DNA from: Chromatiales bacterium
GTDB taxonomy: Bacteria; Pseudomonadota; Gammaproteobacteria; SZUA-140
Length of the DNA: 24,462 bases
Assembly: GCA_031285245.1 (NCBI GenBank)
Contig: JAITWN010000106.1
Span: 1 to 24,462 of the forward strand
Direction: 5' to 3'
Shown here: positions 16,117 through 23,236 of the stretch, piece after piece
Position numbering within the stretch: the first letter of the stretch is position 1
How the letters are laid out: each line of letters begins with the position of its first letter
Made by a program: the position numbers and the translations under genes
The notes under the pieces: model-generated
The model's input: the letters and a program-made list of their open reading frames with translations, nothing else
Databases searched by the model: none
What the model was told of the DNA's origin: nothing

Positions 16117-16947
16117 TCACTTGTTGTGGCACGTCAGGCACACTGCGCTACCCGTCGGGTTGATGCGCAGAAACAGTGGATTGTAATCGACGTGCGGATC
16201 GTGACAGGAGGCGCACTCCACGTATGGCTGCGGTTCGCCCACAAACACGCCACGGGTACCCACGCGGGTATAGAGCTTCATGTCGCTCTTTTCAAAATCC
16301 GAGGAAGAGCTGAAGGTTCTGGTATTGACCCACCACACGCGCTGCGTACCGACGATTTTTGACTCCGCCTGATTGAAGTCCAGATCGCGGCCAGGGCCGT
16401 AAGGATTGGATTGCGAGTAGCCGCCACCGGCAAACTGCACAGAGATCGGATGATCGTCGCGCAGATCTTTACCAATATTGGTGATAACAGTAGACGGACC
16501 GATGCGTCCGTTCACCTGCGCGGCCTGCCCGCTCCATGCGCCGGCCCTGAAAGACCAATTCTGCGCGCCGGAGCCTGGCTCGTTGATGATTGAGTCCATG
16601 GCCTGCGTGCCGTCATGACAAGACAAGCACGCAATTGACACCGAGCCGATGGGCTCTATGGCAGCATCGAGCGAGGTAGAACCGAGTTGGTCATAAGTAG
16701 TGAAACCGGTGGGATCGACGTTACGATTCCACAGCGGAACGACGACGGAAGCATCGCCGCCATGCGGCGTATGGCAGAACACACAGATCTCAGTAGTGCC
16801 GCTGAAATTGCTGGCGGCGCTGACACCGGTACCGCCCAAGTTATGCTTGGTATTGAAGATGCCCGCATTGGCGACGGCGGCGGATAGCGCGGCTACCAGC
16901 GCGAACACCAACCACGCATACCTGCTGACAGGGTAAGCTGCTCGCAT
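16117..16947 (-). CDS. Exported tetraheme cytochrome c, OmcE-like plan
   Basis: This 276-residue protein has a signal peptide (core ~11-25, cleavage near VANA). CXXCH motifs lie at C55-H59, C107-H111, C245-H249 and C270-H274. Only four other histidines exist: H35 (KHNL), H62 (TPHG), H166 (DDHPIS) and H252 (DPHV). That is exactly one distal ligand per heme and none spare. The order TKHNL, CVFCHTPHGG, PLWNR, STSLDA, CLSCHDGT, DHPIS, VECASCHDPHV, FLR, CLTCHNK recalls the tetraheme class that includes the filament-forming OmcE of Geobacter. Filament formation is an inference; in such proteins a distal His near the N-terminus can be donated by the neighbouring subunit, and H35 would be the candidate here. 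AGGGGG precedes the start. A weak -10-like GATAAG lies in the 117-bp gap from the porin. Confidence 0.9.
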   Translation of the reverse strand: MRAAYPVSRYAWLVFALVAALSAAVANAGIFNTKHNLGGTGVSAASNFSGTTEICVFCHTPHGGDASVVVPLWNRNVDPTGFTTYDQLGSTSLDAAIEPIGSVSIACLSCHDGTQAMDSIINEPGSGAQNWSFRAGAWSGQAAQVNGRIGPSTVITNIGKDLRDDHPISVQFAGGGYSQSNPYGPGRDLDFNQAESKIVGTQRVWWVNTRTFSSSSDFEKSDMKLYTRVGTRGVFVGEPQPYVECASCHDPHVDYNPLFLRINPTGSAVCLTCHNK

Positions 16948-17064
16948 TGTTGCCCCCTAGCCCCCTCTGATCATCGCGCTCGGCGCACCACCAACGCTGG
17001 GCGGTACCGAACCTTATCATTTTTATGCGGCTCAGAACAACGACCGGCTGTTACGAAGCAATCC

Positions 17065-18186
17065 TTACAAGCCGATGTTGAACCGATGGATCAATCCAGC
17101 CGAGATCGTTGTGACATTGTCACCCGCTGCCGCTGGCTGCAGTACGCTGCCACCACGTTCACCGCGATCATCATGATCAGGCTGCAAAGCATAAGCGGCC
17201 CGACTCTCATTGAGCATGGTAGCCGAGAACAGGTAGAGCTCTGTGCGCGGCGACATCGCATAAGAGACGCCGAGCGCGATCATCTGCGCCCCGCTGTCCG
17301 GCGTGCTGTCGAGCTTGCCCAGCATGCCATAAGCAAATTTCCAGGTGAAATTACCGGTGAGATGCGAAATGCTGGCGTACCACGCAGCCCGCGATTCATC
17401 CCCAGTCACCAAACGCACGCCATTATCAGCCTGCTCCCAGATCAACGCGACCTTGGTTCCCTGCTCGAAATCCCAGCCCAAAGCCGCCTTGGCCGCCGTT
17501 GCCGCTTTCTGCGTCGGGCTGTCGACCTGGCCAAGCCGTTCATAGCCGAGACCAAAATAAAGCGGTCCACTGTCAAAGATCAGTGTGGAGCTGAGGCCAT
17601 TCAGATCTGCCTGCGCTGCATCGTGTGGCATTTCATCACGCGCTCGATTCGCAATGTAGGCCAAGGAGAAACGCAAACGCCGATCCTGGGGTGAAGTGTA
17701 ATAAAGGATATTCCGCGAGACTTCGTTGAACAACGATTGACCTGCAACAGCACCGACCACCGCGCTTTGATCAGCACGTGTATCGATGAAGATATCCAGC
17801 CGATCAGTCAGGACGCGATACGGCGTAGCGTGGCGCCCCACCAGCAGCGTACCGAGGTTGCTGTCGAGCCCGACAAAGCTGTCACGGCCATCATTGCTCC
17901 AGCTGCCATCGTCGAGATCCACACCCTGCTCGTACTGCCAGACCACCGCCCACTGATCGCGCACGCCTTCACGACCGCGCAGACCGATAAAGGAACGATT
18001 GCTGGAAATCAGAAAAGAATTCTTTTTCGCCGGCACCAGATTGCCGTCGACATCGATGTCGCCACTGCCACTGCTGACAGCATCCAGCGAGACATGCGCC
18101 TGGCCATACAGCTCGATCGCGGACGCCGCCGCAGGCAGCGCTGCAAGCGCCAGCAACACGCATCCCGTCATCAGCCTGGCTTTCAT
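17065..18186 (-). CDS. Outer-membrane porin (Gram-negative general porin type)
   Basis: This 373-residue protein has a signal peptide (MKARLMTGCVLLALAALPA, cleavage near ASA-IE). The mature start IELYGQAHVSLDAV is typical of proteobacterial trimeric porins, and it ends in ...LIHRFNIGL. Motifs usual for this family are seen, including SFIGLRGREGV near the N-terminus, VVWQYEQGV, DSFVGLDSNLGTLLVGRHATPYR (the exchange-loop region) and repeated amphipathic strands. GGAG precedes the ATG. It is the first gene of the minus-strand run, 117 bp before the tetraheme cytochrome. It may be part of the operon or an independent neighbour; the upstream 114 bp after the terminator at 18301-18329 must hold its promoter, but no strong hexamers are seen there. 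Confidence 0.85.
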   Translation of the reverse strand: MKARLMTGCVLLALAALPAAASAIELYGQAHVSLDAVSSGSGDIDVDGNLVPAKKNSFLISSNRSFIGLRGREGVRDQWAVVWQYEQGVDLDDGSWSNDGRDSFVGLDSNLGTLLVGRHATPYRVLTDRLDIFIDTRADQSAVVGAVAGQSLFNEVSRNILYYTSPQDRRLRFSLAYIANRARDEMPHDAAQADLNGLSSTLIFDSGPLYFGLGYERLGQVDSPTQKAATAAKAALGWDFEQGTKVALIWEQADNGVRLVTGDESRAAWYASISHLTGNFTWKFAYGMLGKLDSTPDSGAQMIALGVSYAMSPRTELYLFSATMLNESRAAYALQPDHDDRGERGGSVLQPAAAGDNVTTISAGLIHRFNIGL

Positions 18187-18300
18187 GCCTGGAGCTCCGT
18201 CAGTTGGTAAACAAAGAGGGGCAAGATACTAGATAGGTGGGATTAGAGACAAGAAAAACAGACTCGCACTCGATGAATCACTCAACACCTAGACTGAAAT

Positions 18301-18329
18301 AAAAAAAGCCGGGCACGAGGCCCGGCTTT
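18301..18329 (-). terminator. Rho-independent terminator of the porin at 18352
   Basis: The arms 18305-18314 and 18320-18329 pair perfectly over ten bases (AAAGCCGGGC with GCCCGGCTTT), with a five-base loop. On the minus strand the stem runs into seven Ts (18307-18301). It lies 22 bases after the porin stop codon and separates that gene from the cytochrome locus. Confidence 0.92.
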
Positions 18330-18351
18330 GATCAAGCCAACTTCTGAAAGA

Positions 18352-19350
18352 TCAGAAGGTGAACACAGCGGACAGAACGAGGGAGTCGTCATCGGAGCTG
18401 GTACCAAAATCATTCTCGACCTTCTCGTTGTGCCACTCACCGCGCACATCAACGTTGTCCATAGCCGCCCAGTTAACACCCGCGGTAATCGCGGTAACCT
18501 TCTGGTTAGCGAGATCGGCATTGAACTTGGCGTTGTCGTAACGCAGTGTGCCACCGATCGTGTCTGCGAACTTCAGCTTGGCACCCACCGAGAACGCGTT
18601 ATCAAGAGTCTCATCCGCGGTCAGGAAATCAACGAAGAACGTGGTCTTCACCGCGCCCAGATCCAAACCGTAGGCAGCATTGAAGTCGATCAGATTGCCA
18701 TAAGTACCAGCGAGGAGCCCTTGCTGCTTATTTTGCGTCAGGAAGCCGAGTTCCAGATTCAAGCCCGGCAGCGGCTCCGCACCGATGTTGGCCAGGATCG
18801 AGTTCTTCTTGTTCGCGCCACCGATGTCGTTCAGCACACCCACGGTCACCTTGGCCGGACCAACGTCCACATCCGCCGCCACGCCTTCGATGTTGTTCTG
18901 ATAAAGCGTAGTCTGAGAATCCAGGGCGGTACTGACCAAGCTGCGGCTGAACGTGGTCTTCATCGGAGCGTCTTGGCTCTCGTAACCCATCGGGTTGTTG
19001 AAGCGACCGACGCGCACGCTGACCATGTCATTGACGCGCATACCACCGTAGATCTGCTCAATCTCCAAGACGTTAGCATCACCCGTGAAGTAGCCGCTGT
19101 AGCGGCTGTTCAGATCAAGGTCGGTGCGCACGTAAACGTTGTCGTTAACCTTGGAGCTGAGCGAGAGCTCGCCTTCGGTATTGAACTTCCGCTCAGTCAC
19201 GTTCCCCAGCGCAGGATCTGTTTCGCCGGCATCGTCGATTACCGTAAGGTAGCTTTCAACATGGCCTTTGATGCTGACGTTTTCGTTGGCATACGCAGCG
19301 CTGGCACCGAAGGCGCCGGCAACGGCCAAAACCAGAAGTCGCTTGTTCAT
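18352..19350 (-). CDS. Outer-membrane porin, beta-barrel
   Basis: The start is the ATG at 19350, with GGAGAG six bases upstream; the frame is open further up but lacks a ribosome site. The 332-residue product has a signal peptide (MNKRLLVLAVAGAFGASAAYA) and then alternating beta strands with Asn/Asp-rich turns. It includes VNDMVSVRVGRFNNPMGYESQ, a GRFxxPxG-type element seen in many porins of the OprO/OprP and porin-2 groups, and it ends in VLSAVFTF with the terminal Phe. The substrate is unknown. It is monocistronic, with a strong promoter and a perfect terminator, so it is probably an abundant outer-membrane protein. It belongs to a different porin type from the one at 17065-18186. Confidence 0.85.
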   Translation of the reverse strand: MNKRLLVLAVAGAFGASAAYANENVSIKGHVESYLTVIDDAGETDPALGNVTERKFNTEGELSLSSKVNDNVYVRTDLDLNSRYSGYFTGDANVLEIEQIYGGMRVNDMVSVRVGRFNNPMGYESQDAPMKTTFSRSLVSTALDSQTTLYQNNIEGVAADVDVGPAKVTVGVLNDIGGANKKNSILANIGAEPLPGLNLELGFLTQNKQQGLLAGTYGNLIDFNAAYGLDLGAVKTTFFVDFLTADETLDNAFSVGAKLKFADTIGGTLRYDNAKFNADLANQKVTAITAGVNWAAMDNVDVRGEWHNEKVENDFGTSSDDDSLVLSAVFTF

Positions 19351-19416
19351 TCTCAACTCTCCCATTACACCAGTTTGATTTCTTACTTCAGGCGTCGAGC
19401 GAGCGACGCGGGAGTT

Positions 19417-19445
19417 TTTATACAGCGCGCCTACCAAATTTGCAA
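19417..19445 (-). promoter_or_regulatory. Sigma-70-like promoter of the porin at 18352
   Basis: On the minus strand, TTGCAA (19445-19440) is followed by a 17-base spacer and TATAAA (19422-19417). The leader to the ATG is about 60 bases. The surrounding sequence is AT-rich. The match to TTGACA-17-TATAAT is good, and the position fits a single highly expressed gene. Confidence 0.7.
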
Positions 19446-19777
19446 CACTAATTTCCGCCAATTTTCAGGCGATTATGAGATTTGTATCAAAAAAACAACA
19501 AATGAGAAGGCAGGTCTCAACATAAACACGACAGCCCAACCCCACATCTTGGGGCTCTCGAAGCAAGCAAACGCAAGATATGCGATTGCCCTTATCAGAG
19601 AGAAAACCAGCTCGGAAACAAAAAATTATTAATTGAAGTTAAGAATGCGCTGAAATCACGCAAGACGGCGCGAGCGCAATGAGGAAAGTCAGGAAGCAGA
19701 GGAATTGCTGGCAGCACCGGTGATAGCTCGCCGCTTACTCAGACGGCTTAAAGAAAGTCTGAAAAAAACCCGATTTC
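19446..19777. other. Intergenic stretch without a recognised gene
   Basis: This is AT-richer sequence upstream of the porin promoter. I see no coding region with family character, no RNA gene and no convincing terminator. It may hold operator sites for the porin, but none is recognisable by eye. Confidence 0.5.
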
Positions 19778-19874
19778 CGTCATTGCGAGGAGCGGTTAAC
19801 CCCGTAGCAATCCAGGCGGCATGTGGATTGGATTGGATTGGATTGGATTGCCTCGGCTTCGCCTCGCAATGACG
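19778..19874. repeat. Palindromic intergenic repeat (CATTGCGAGG type)
   Basis: A 13-bp perfect inverted repeat, CGTCATTGCGAGG at 19778-19790 and its complement at 19862-19874, encloses ~70 bp. The left half continues as GAGCGG...GTAGCAATCCAGG, a well-known dispersed bacterial repeat type. The piece right after it, GGCCTCTGCGAAACC (19876-19890), recurs in the 218-bp element at 21511-21728, so the two elements are related. Confidence 0.75.
19825..19849 (+). repeat. (GGATT)5 microsatellite
   Basis: Five perfect tandem copies of GGATT lie inside the loop of the palindromic repeat. The run extends the GGATTG that such repeats normally carry once, which suggests slippage. It is non-coding. Confidence 0.9.
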
Positions 19875-19953
19875 AGGCCTCTGCGAAACCGAGCCTAATA
19901 TCAAACTCTGAGGGTCGCTATCGGCGTGCCTAAGTTTTGTACTGGGGAGGGGA

Positions 19954-20027
19954 TGGCTGGGGGACTAGGATTCGAACCTAGATTAGCGGAGTCAGAGTCC
20001 GCTGTCCTACCATTGGACGATCCCCCA
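19954..20027 (-). tRNA. tRNA-Gln (anticodon CUG)
   Basis: The minus strand folds as a complete 74-base tRNA. The acceptor TGGGGGA (20027-20021) pairs with TCCCCCA before an encoded GCCA end. The anticodon stem GCGGA/TCCGC holds the loop CTCTGAC, giving anticodon CUG. The T arm is CTAGG-TTCGAAT-CCTAG. The U1-A72 pair is typical of tRNA-Gln. It lies downstream of rpsI on the same strand. Confidence 0.95.
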
Positions 20028-20090
20028 AGGGGAGTGAAGCTTTCTGGCTGCCCGCAGATTGCGCGGGCCATGCTTATATCCAAAAGCATT

Positions 20091-20125
20091 GGCGCGAAGG
20101 CTCCGCATGGGGAGCACTTCACGCC
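20091..20125 (-). terminator. Hairpin after rpsI, probable weak terminator
   Basis: On the minus strand, starting 13 bases after the rpsI stop, a stem of about 13 pairs with single-base bulges forms around a CCATGC loop. AATGCTTTTGG follows, giving a short T run. It may end the rplM-rpsI transcript or mark a processing point before tRNA-Gln. Confidence 0.45.
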
Positions 20126-20138
20126 AGCTGTGCGATTA

Positions 20139-20528
20139 TTAACGCTTGCTGTATTGCGGACGCTTGCGAGCTTTGTGCAAACCGACTTTCTTGCGCTCGA
20201 CCACGCGAGCATCGCGAGTGAGGAAGCCGTGCTGACGCAGCACTTTCTTCTTCGCTTCATCGTAAGCCAGAATCGCGCGCGCCAGACCGTGGCGGATCGC
20301 ACCGGCCTGACCACTGGTGCCACCACCGCGTACAGTGACGTTGATATCGATCTGGCCACCGAGATCCGTAGCCTGCAGAGGCTGACGCACGATCATGCGC
20401 GCGGTCTCGCGGCCAAAGTAGGTATCCAGCGGGCGACCATTAACGGTGATGTTGCCAGCGCCACGGCTGATGAAAACTCGCGCCGTGGAGCTCTTGCGGC
20501 GGCCAGTAGTGCAGATGGACTGCGTCAT
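20139..20528 (-). CDS. rpsI: 30S ribosomal protein S9 (uS9)
   Basis: This 129-residue protein has the S9 features GTGRRK-type start (TTGRRKSSTARVF), GNITVNGRPLDTYF, the RGGGTSGQAGAIRHGLARAIL block and the conserved tail KARKRPQYSKR, whose SKR end reaches the decoding site. Length is normal. It lies 34 bp downstream of rplM in the standard bacterial order and is co-transcribed with it. Confidence 0.98.
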   Translation of the reverse strand: MTQSICTTGRRKSSTARVFISRGAGNITVNGRPLDTYFGRETARMIVRQPLQATDLGGQIDINVTVRGGGTSGQAGAIRHGLARAILAYDEAKKKVLRQHGFLTRDARVVERKKVGLHKARKRPQYSKR

Positions 20529-20562
20529 CTCGATCTATCCTGCTTGTTTTATCAGATGGACT

Positions 20563-20991
20563 TCAGACTTCCAGCAGCTTCGGCTGCTGCGCCGTATGCT
20601 CATGCTCACCGCCCGCGTAAACGCGCAGCTTGCGCAGCATGGCCCGACCCAGCGGATTCTTCGGCATCATGCCCTTAACCGCGAGCTCGATAATGCGCTC
20701 AGGATGCTTCGCCTGTATTTCCTCGAAGCGCGCCGCGCGCATATGACCGATCGTGCCGGTGTGATGGTAGTAAACCTTGCCCATGGTCTTGTTACCGGTG
20801 ACGCGCACTTGGGCAGCGTTGACCACAATGATGTAGTCGCCGGTATCGACGTTGGGGGTGTACTCAGCCTTGTGCTTACCGCGCAAGCGCTTGGCGATTT
20901 CGGTGGCAAGCCGGCCAAGTGTCTTGTCGGCTGCATCTACTACATACCAGTCGCGCTTGACGGTTTCCGGTTTGGCGCTGAAGGATTTCAT
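20563..20991 (-). CDS. rplM: 50S ribosomal protein L13 (uL13)
   Basis: This is 142 residues from the ATG at 20991; longer readings of the frame lack homology. Family features are KRDWYVVDAADKTLGRLAT, GKHKAEYTPNVDTGDYIIVVNA, YYHHTGTIGHM and GMMPKNPLGRAMLRKLRVYAG. GAGG lies upstream of the start. L13 is an early-assembling large-subunit protein. The ~75-base leader could carry autoregulation, but no structure was identified. Confidence 0.98.
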   Translation of the reverse strand: MKSFSAKPETVKRDWYVVDAADKTLGRLATEIAKRLRGKHKAEYTPNVDTGDYIIVVNAAQVRVTGNKTMGKVYYHHTGTIGHMRAARFEEIQAKHPERIIELAVKGMMPKNPLGRAMLRKLRVYAGGEHEHTAQQPKLLEV

Positions 20992-21065
20992 CGTAACGAA
21001 ACCTCGTAAATCGACCACGTAAATCGAAAAATGCGGAGCCCGCCAAGATCCCTTGCGGGTGGCGC

Positions 21066-21071
21066 ATGATA
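21066..21071 (-). promoter_or_regulatory. Possible extended -10 of rplM
   Basis: TATCAT on the minus strand, preceded by TGT (an extended -10 arrangement), lies about 75 bases before the rplM start. No good -35 is seen at 17 bases. This is a tentative call. Confidence 0.3.
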
Positions 21072-21157
21072 ACACCGCGCACGGCAGGGCCCCGTCCAAA
21101 GAGCGAGGATTCTACAGGTTCGATCGCAGGGTGGCAAGGCTCACCAAACAGCCGAAG

Positions 21158-21454
21158 CTAGATTTTCAACCGCTCCACCACCCGGCCGTCACGCAAGTGC
21201 TCTTCGATGATCTGATCGATATCGCGCTTATCGTGATAGCTGTACCAAATACCTTCGGGATAAACCACGATCGTCGGCCCCTCACCACAACGCCCAAGGC
21301 ACCCGGCTGAATTCACGCGCACCTCGGCAAGCCCGAGCGCTTTGCACCTGGCTTTGGCGTAGTCACGCAAGCGAGCCGCATCATGATCGCCGCAAGCGGA
21401 ACGACCATCGTCACGGCGATTGGTGCAAAAGAAAATGTGGCGATCGTAATACAC
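21158..21454 (-). CDS. Thioredoxin-like [2Fe-2S] ferredoxin
   Basis: With the GTG at 21454 the product is 98 residues and begins MYYDRHIFFC, as in relatives. A TTG at 21490 would add 12 residues without homology; neither has a clear ribosome site. Cysteines C10, C21, C52 and C56 give the C-x10-C-x30-C-x3-C spacing of thioredoxin-like [2Fe-2S] ferredoxins, with NSAGCLGRCGEGP and TIVVYPEGIWYSY typical of the family. It is probably a small soluble electron carrier; the partner is unknown. It is transcribed toward rplM, about 165 bases away, and lies opposite the glcF-like gene across the 218-bp palindromic element. Confidence 0.88.
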   Translation of the reverse strand: MYYDRHIFFCTNRRDDGRSACGDHDAARLRDYAKARCKALGLAEVRVNSAGCLGRCGEGPTIVVYPEGIWYSYHDKRDIDQIIEEHLRDGRVVERLKI

Positions 21455-21510
21455 CGCGCGAAGATACCGGACAGCATGCCTGCGAAACAAGAGCGCAGAT
21501 AAAGGAACCT

Positions 21511-21728
21511 CTAAAAACCTCCGTCATTGCGCGGCCTCTGCGAAACGGTTGTGTATGACAGACGTAGCTAATGTCGCCTGACGAGACACGCTCTTCGCCA
21601 TCCTGGCCGCTCGAACGCCGCCTTCCCTGGCGGCGTACAGTCTCCTCAGGCGACACGACAACAGTGACCCTCAAGGATTTGTGTTGAATTCGGTTTCGCA
21701 GAGGCCGCGCAATGACGGAGGTTTTTAG
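21511..21728. repeat. 218-bp element with perfect 36-bp terminal inverted repeats
   Basis: The ends 21511-21546 and 21693-21728 are exact reverse complements over 36 bases. Inside, a second near-perfect pair (TGTCGCCTGAcGAGAC near 21574-21589 against its complement near 21640-21655, one mismatch) and a CGCCGCC...GGCGGCG hairpin are nested. The whole could fold as one long branched hairpin. No transposase or convincing coding sequence is inside, and no target duplication is obvious. It looks like a MITE-like or other palindromic non-autonomous element. Its end sequence is partly shared with the repeat at 19778-19890. Confidence 0.85.
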
Positions 21729-21746
21729 ACCTTCCTTAGCGAAACC

Positions 21747-21776
21747 TTGGGATTGCACCAATAAACCCGGTATTCT
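21747..21776 (+). promoter_or_regulatory. Possible promoter of the glcF-like gene
   Basis: TTGGGA (21747-21752), an 18-base spacer and TATTCT (21771-21776) lie about 36 bases before the GTG start, just outside the palindromic element. The match to sigma-70 hexamers is moderate. Confidence 0.4.
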
Positions 21777-21812
21777 GTCAGCCGTGAATACCCGCACCTG
21801 CCGTATCGCGCC

Positions 21813-23102
21813 GTGACTTGCGCCACGCATCCAGCTACTGATCAGACCGCATCACTCGCCGCAACTATCAGAACCGCCGCGGATCTGTGCGTGAAATGCG
21901 GATTGTGCCTGCCACACTGCCCAACCTACGGCATCAGCGCTGATGAAGCCGAATCCCCGCGCGGACGCATCGCGCTGATGCAGGCACTGGCAGAAAACGC
22001 GCTGCCCGCCGCAGGACGCCTGGAATTTCATCTCGATCGCTGCCTCAGCTGCCGTAGCTGCGAACGCGTATGCCCATCCAAAGTGGAATATGGACATCTG
22101 CTCGAAGCCGGACGCGCACTCGCCGCAGCAAAGCATCCACGCCCAGCACATCAACGACTACCAAAGCTGATAGCAAGCGGCGCATTCGTGCGCGCCGCTC
22201 CTGTACTACGTTTCTATCAACGCAGCGGCTTGCAGTATTTGTTACGACGCTCGGGTGCTTTGAAAAAGATGGGCTTGCAGCGCCTGGACAGCTTGCTACC
22301 ACCGCTATCCAGGCGTTTGCAATTAAAGGACTACTATCCGCCGGTCGGATTACAGCGCGGCAACATCGGCCTTTTCACCGGCTGCATGGGCACAGCGCTC
22401 GAACAAGACGCACTGCATGCTGCCATCGCCTTGCTCAATCGACTCGGTTATGGCGTACATATCCCGCCGCAACAAACCTGCTGCGGCGCAATGCATCTCC
22501 AAAGCGGAGACGCAGACGGCGCCGCCGCACTTGCCGAGCGCAACATCGCCGCATTCAACGCGCTATCACTCGATGCACTCACCTACTGCGCAAGCGGTTG
22601 CGGCGCGGCGCTGGAGGAATACGCGCGCTGGTTTGAGCACGCCGAGAACAATGCACCAACCTTCCGCACCGCGCCGCTTGATCTATGCAGCCTGCTCGCA
22701 CGCATCGAATGGCCAGAGAATGTGAAACTGCGCCCGCTACGCGCACGCGTACTGGTACACGAGCCATGCTCACTGCGCAACGTGCTACGCGCCGCCGAAG
22801 CACCCTACCAATTGCTGCGACGCATCCCTGAGCTAAGCATCGAAGCACTGCCCGGAAACGCGCGTTGCTGCGGCGGCGCAGGCGCAACCTTGATTCAACA
22901 AAGCGATCTTGCTGATGCACTGAGAGCAGACAAAATCGCCGCGCTGAAAACCGCGATCAATGCCAATGGCGAAGCAAAAACCCTACTGGTGACTTCAAAT
23001 CTCGGCTGCGCACTGCAACTCAGCGCGGGGATTCGCGCAGAAGGAATCGATGTGGAAGTCATACATCCGGTGACGCTACTGTGGCGACAGCTTACGAACT
23101 AG
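21813..23102 (+). CDS. GlcF-like iron-sulfur oxidoreductase subunit
   Basis: This is a 429-residue protein from a GTG start with no visible ribosome site; no other start precedes the conserved part. Two [4Fe-4S] motifs come first: C26-x2-C29-x2-C32-x3-C36 (CVKCGLCLPHCP) and C77-x2-C80-x2-C83-x3-C87 (CLSCRSCERVCP). Two cysteine-rich CCG domains follow, with CCG at 223-225 (QTCCGAMHLQSGD) and 352-354 (RCCGGAGATL). This is the architecture of the glycolate oxidase iron-sulfur subunit GlcF and related heterodisulfide-reductase-like proteins. No flavin subunit (GlcD/GlcE) lies beside it, so the substrate is open; a stand-alone partner for a flavoprotein such as a D-2-hydroxyacid dehydrogenase encoded elsewhere is likely. 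It is encoded on the opposite strand to both flanking genes. Confidence 0.88.
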   Translation: MTCATHPATDQTASLAATIRTAADLCVKCGLCLPHCPTYGISADEAESPRGRIALMQALAENALPAAGRLEFHLDRCLSCRSCERVCPSKVEYGHLLEAGRALAAAKHPRPAHQRLPKLIASGAFVRAAPVLRFYQRSGLQYLLRRSGALKKMGLQRLDSLLPPLSRRLQLKDYYPPVGLQRGNIGLFTGCMGTALEQDALHAAIALLNRLGYGVHIPPQQTCCGAMHLQSGDADGAAALAERNIAAFNALSLDALTYCASGCGAALEEYARWFEHAENNAPTFRTAPLDLCSLLARIEWPENVKLRPLRARVLVHEPCSLRNVLRAAEAPYQLLRRIPELSIEALPGNARCCGGAGATLIQQSDLADALRADKIAALKTAINANGEAKTLLVTSNLGCALQLSAGIRAEGIDVEVIHPVTLLWRQLTN

Positions 23103-23124
23103 AAACTAGGGAAAGCGAAGCATA

Positions 23125-23203
23125 TAGGTTGGGCTGAGCGAATGTGAAGCCCAGCGTTGAAGGTACTGCTGGCGCTGGGCTTCGCGTTGCGAAGCCCAAC
23201 CTA
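23125..23203. repeat. Palindromic intergenic repeat (TAGGTTGGGCT type)
   Basis: An outer perfect 11-bp inverted repeat, TAGGTTGGGCT at 23125-23135 with its complement at 23193-23203, encloses an inner 11-bp pair at 23146-23156 and 23173-23183. The sequence resembles the dispersed TAGGTTGGGCT...AGCCCAACCTA repeats found between genes in many proteobacteria. It lies between the convergent ends of the glcF-like gene and coq7 and could act as a bidirectional terminator. Confidence 0.8.
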
Positions 23204-23236
23204 ATAATCTCTAGTAAAGGTGAGCGTCTACAAAAC

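Noticed and set aside
18328..19632. Plus-strand open frame of 434 codons.
   Set aside because: It mirrors the porin on the minus strand, which has a promoter, ribosome site, signal peptide and terminator.
19825..19849. Short tandem units considered as a CRISPR remnant.
   Set aside because: The units are five bases with no spacers; it is a simple microsatellite.
19689..19904. Minus-strand small protein containing RHCEAKPRQSNP.
   Set aside because: This peptide is the usual false translation of the CATTGCGAGG palindromic repeat, so it is not a gene.
19926..20678. Plus-strand open frame of 250 codons.
   Set aside because: It runs across tRNA-Gln and rpsI in antisense and has no family features.
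21411..21830. Minus-strand open frame of 139 codons across the 218-bp element.
   Set aside because: It is composed mostly of the inverted repeat and overlaps the ferredoxin gene in another frame.
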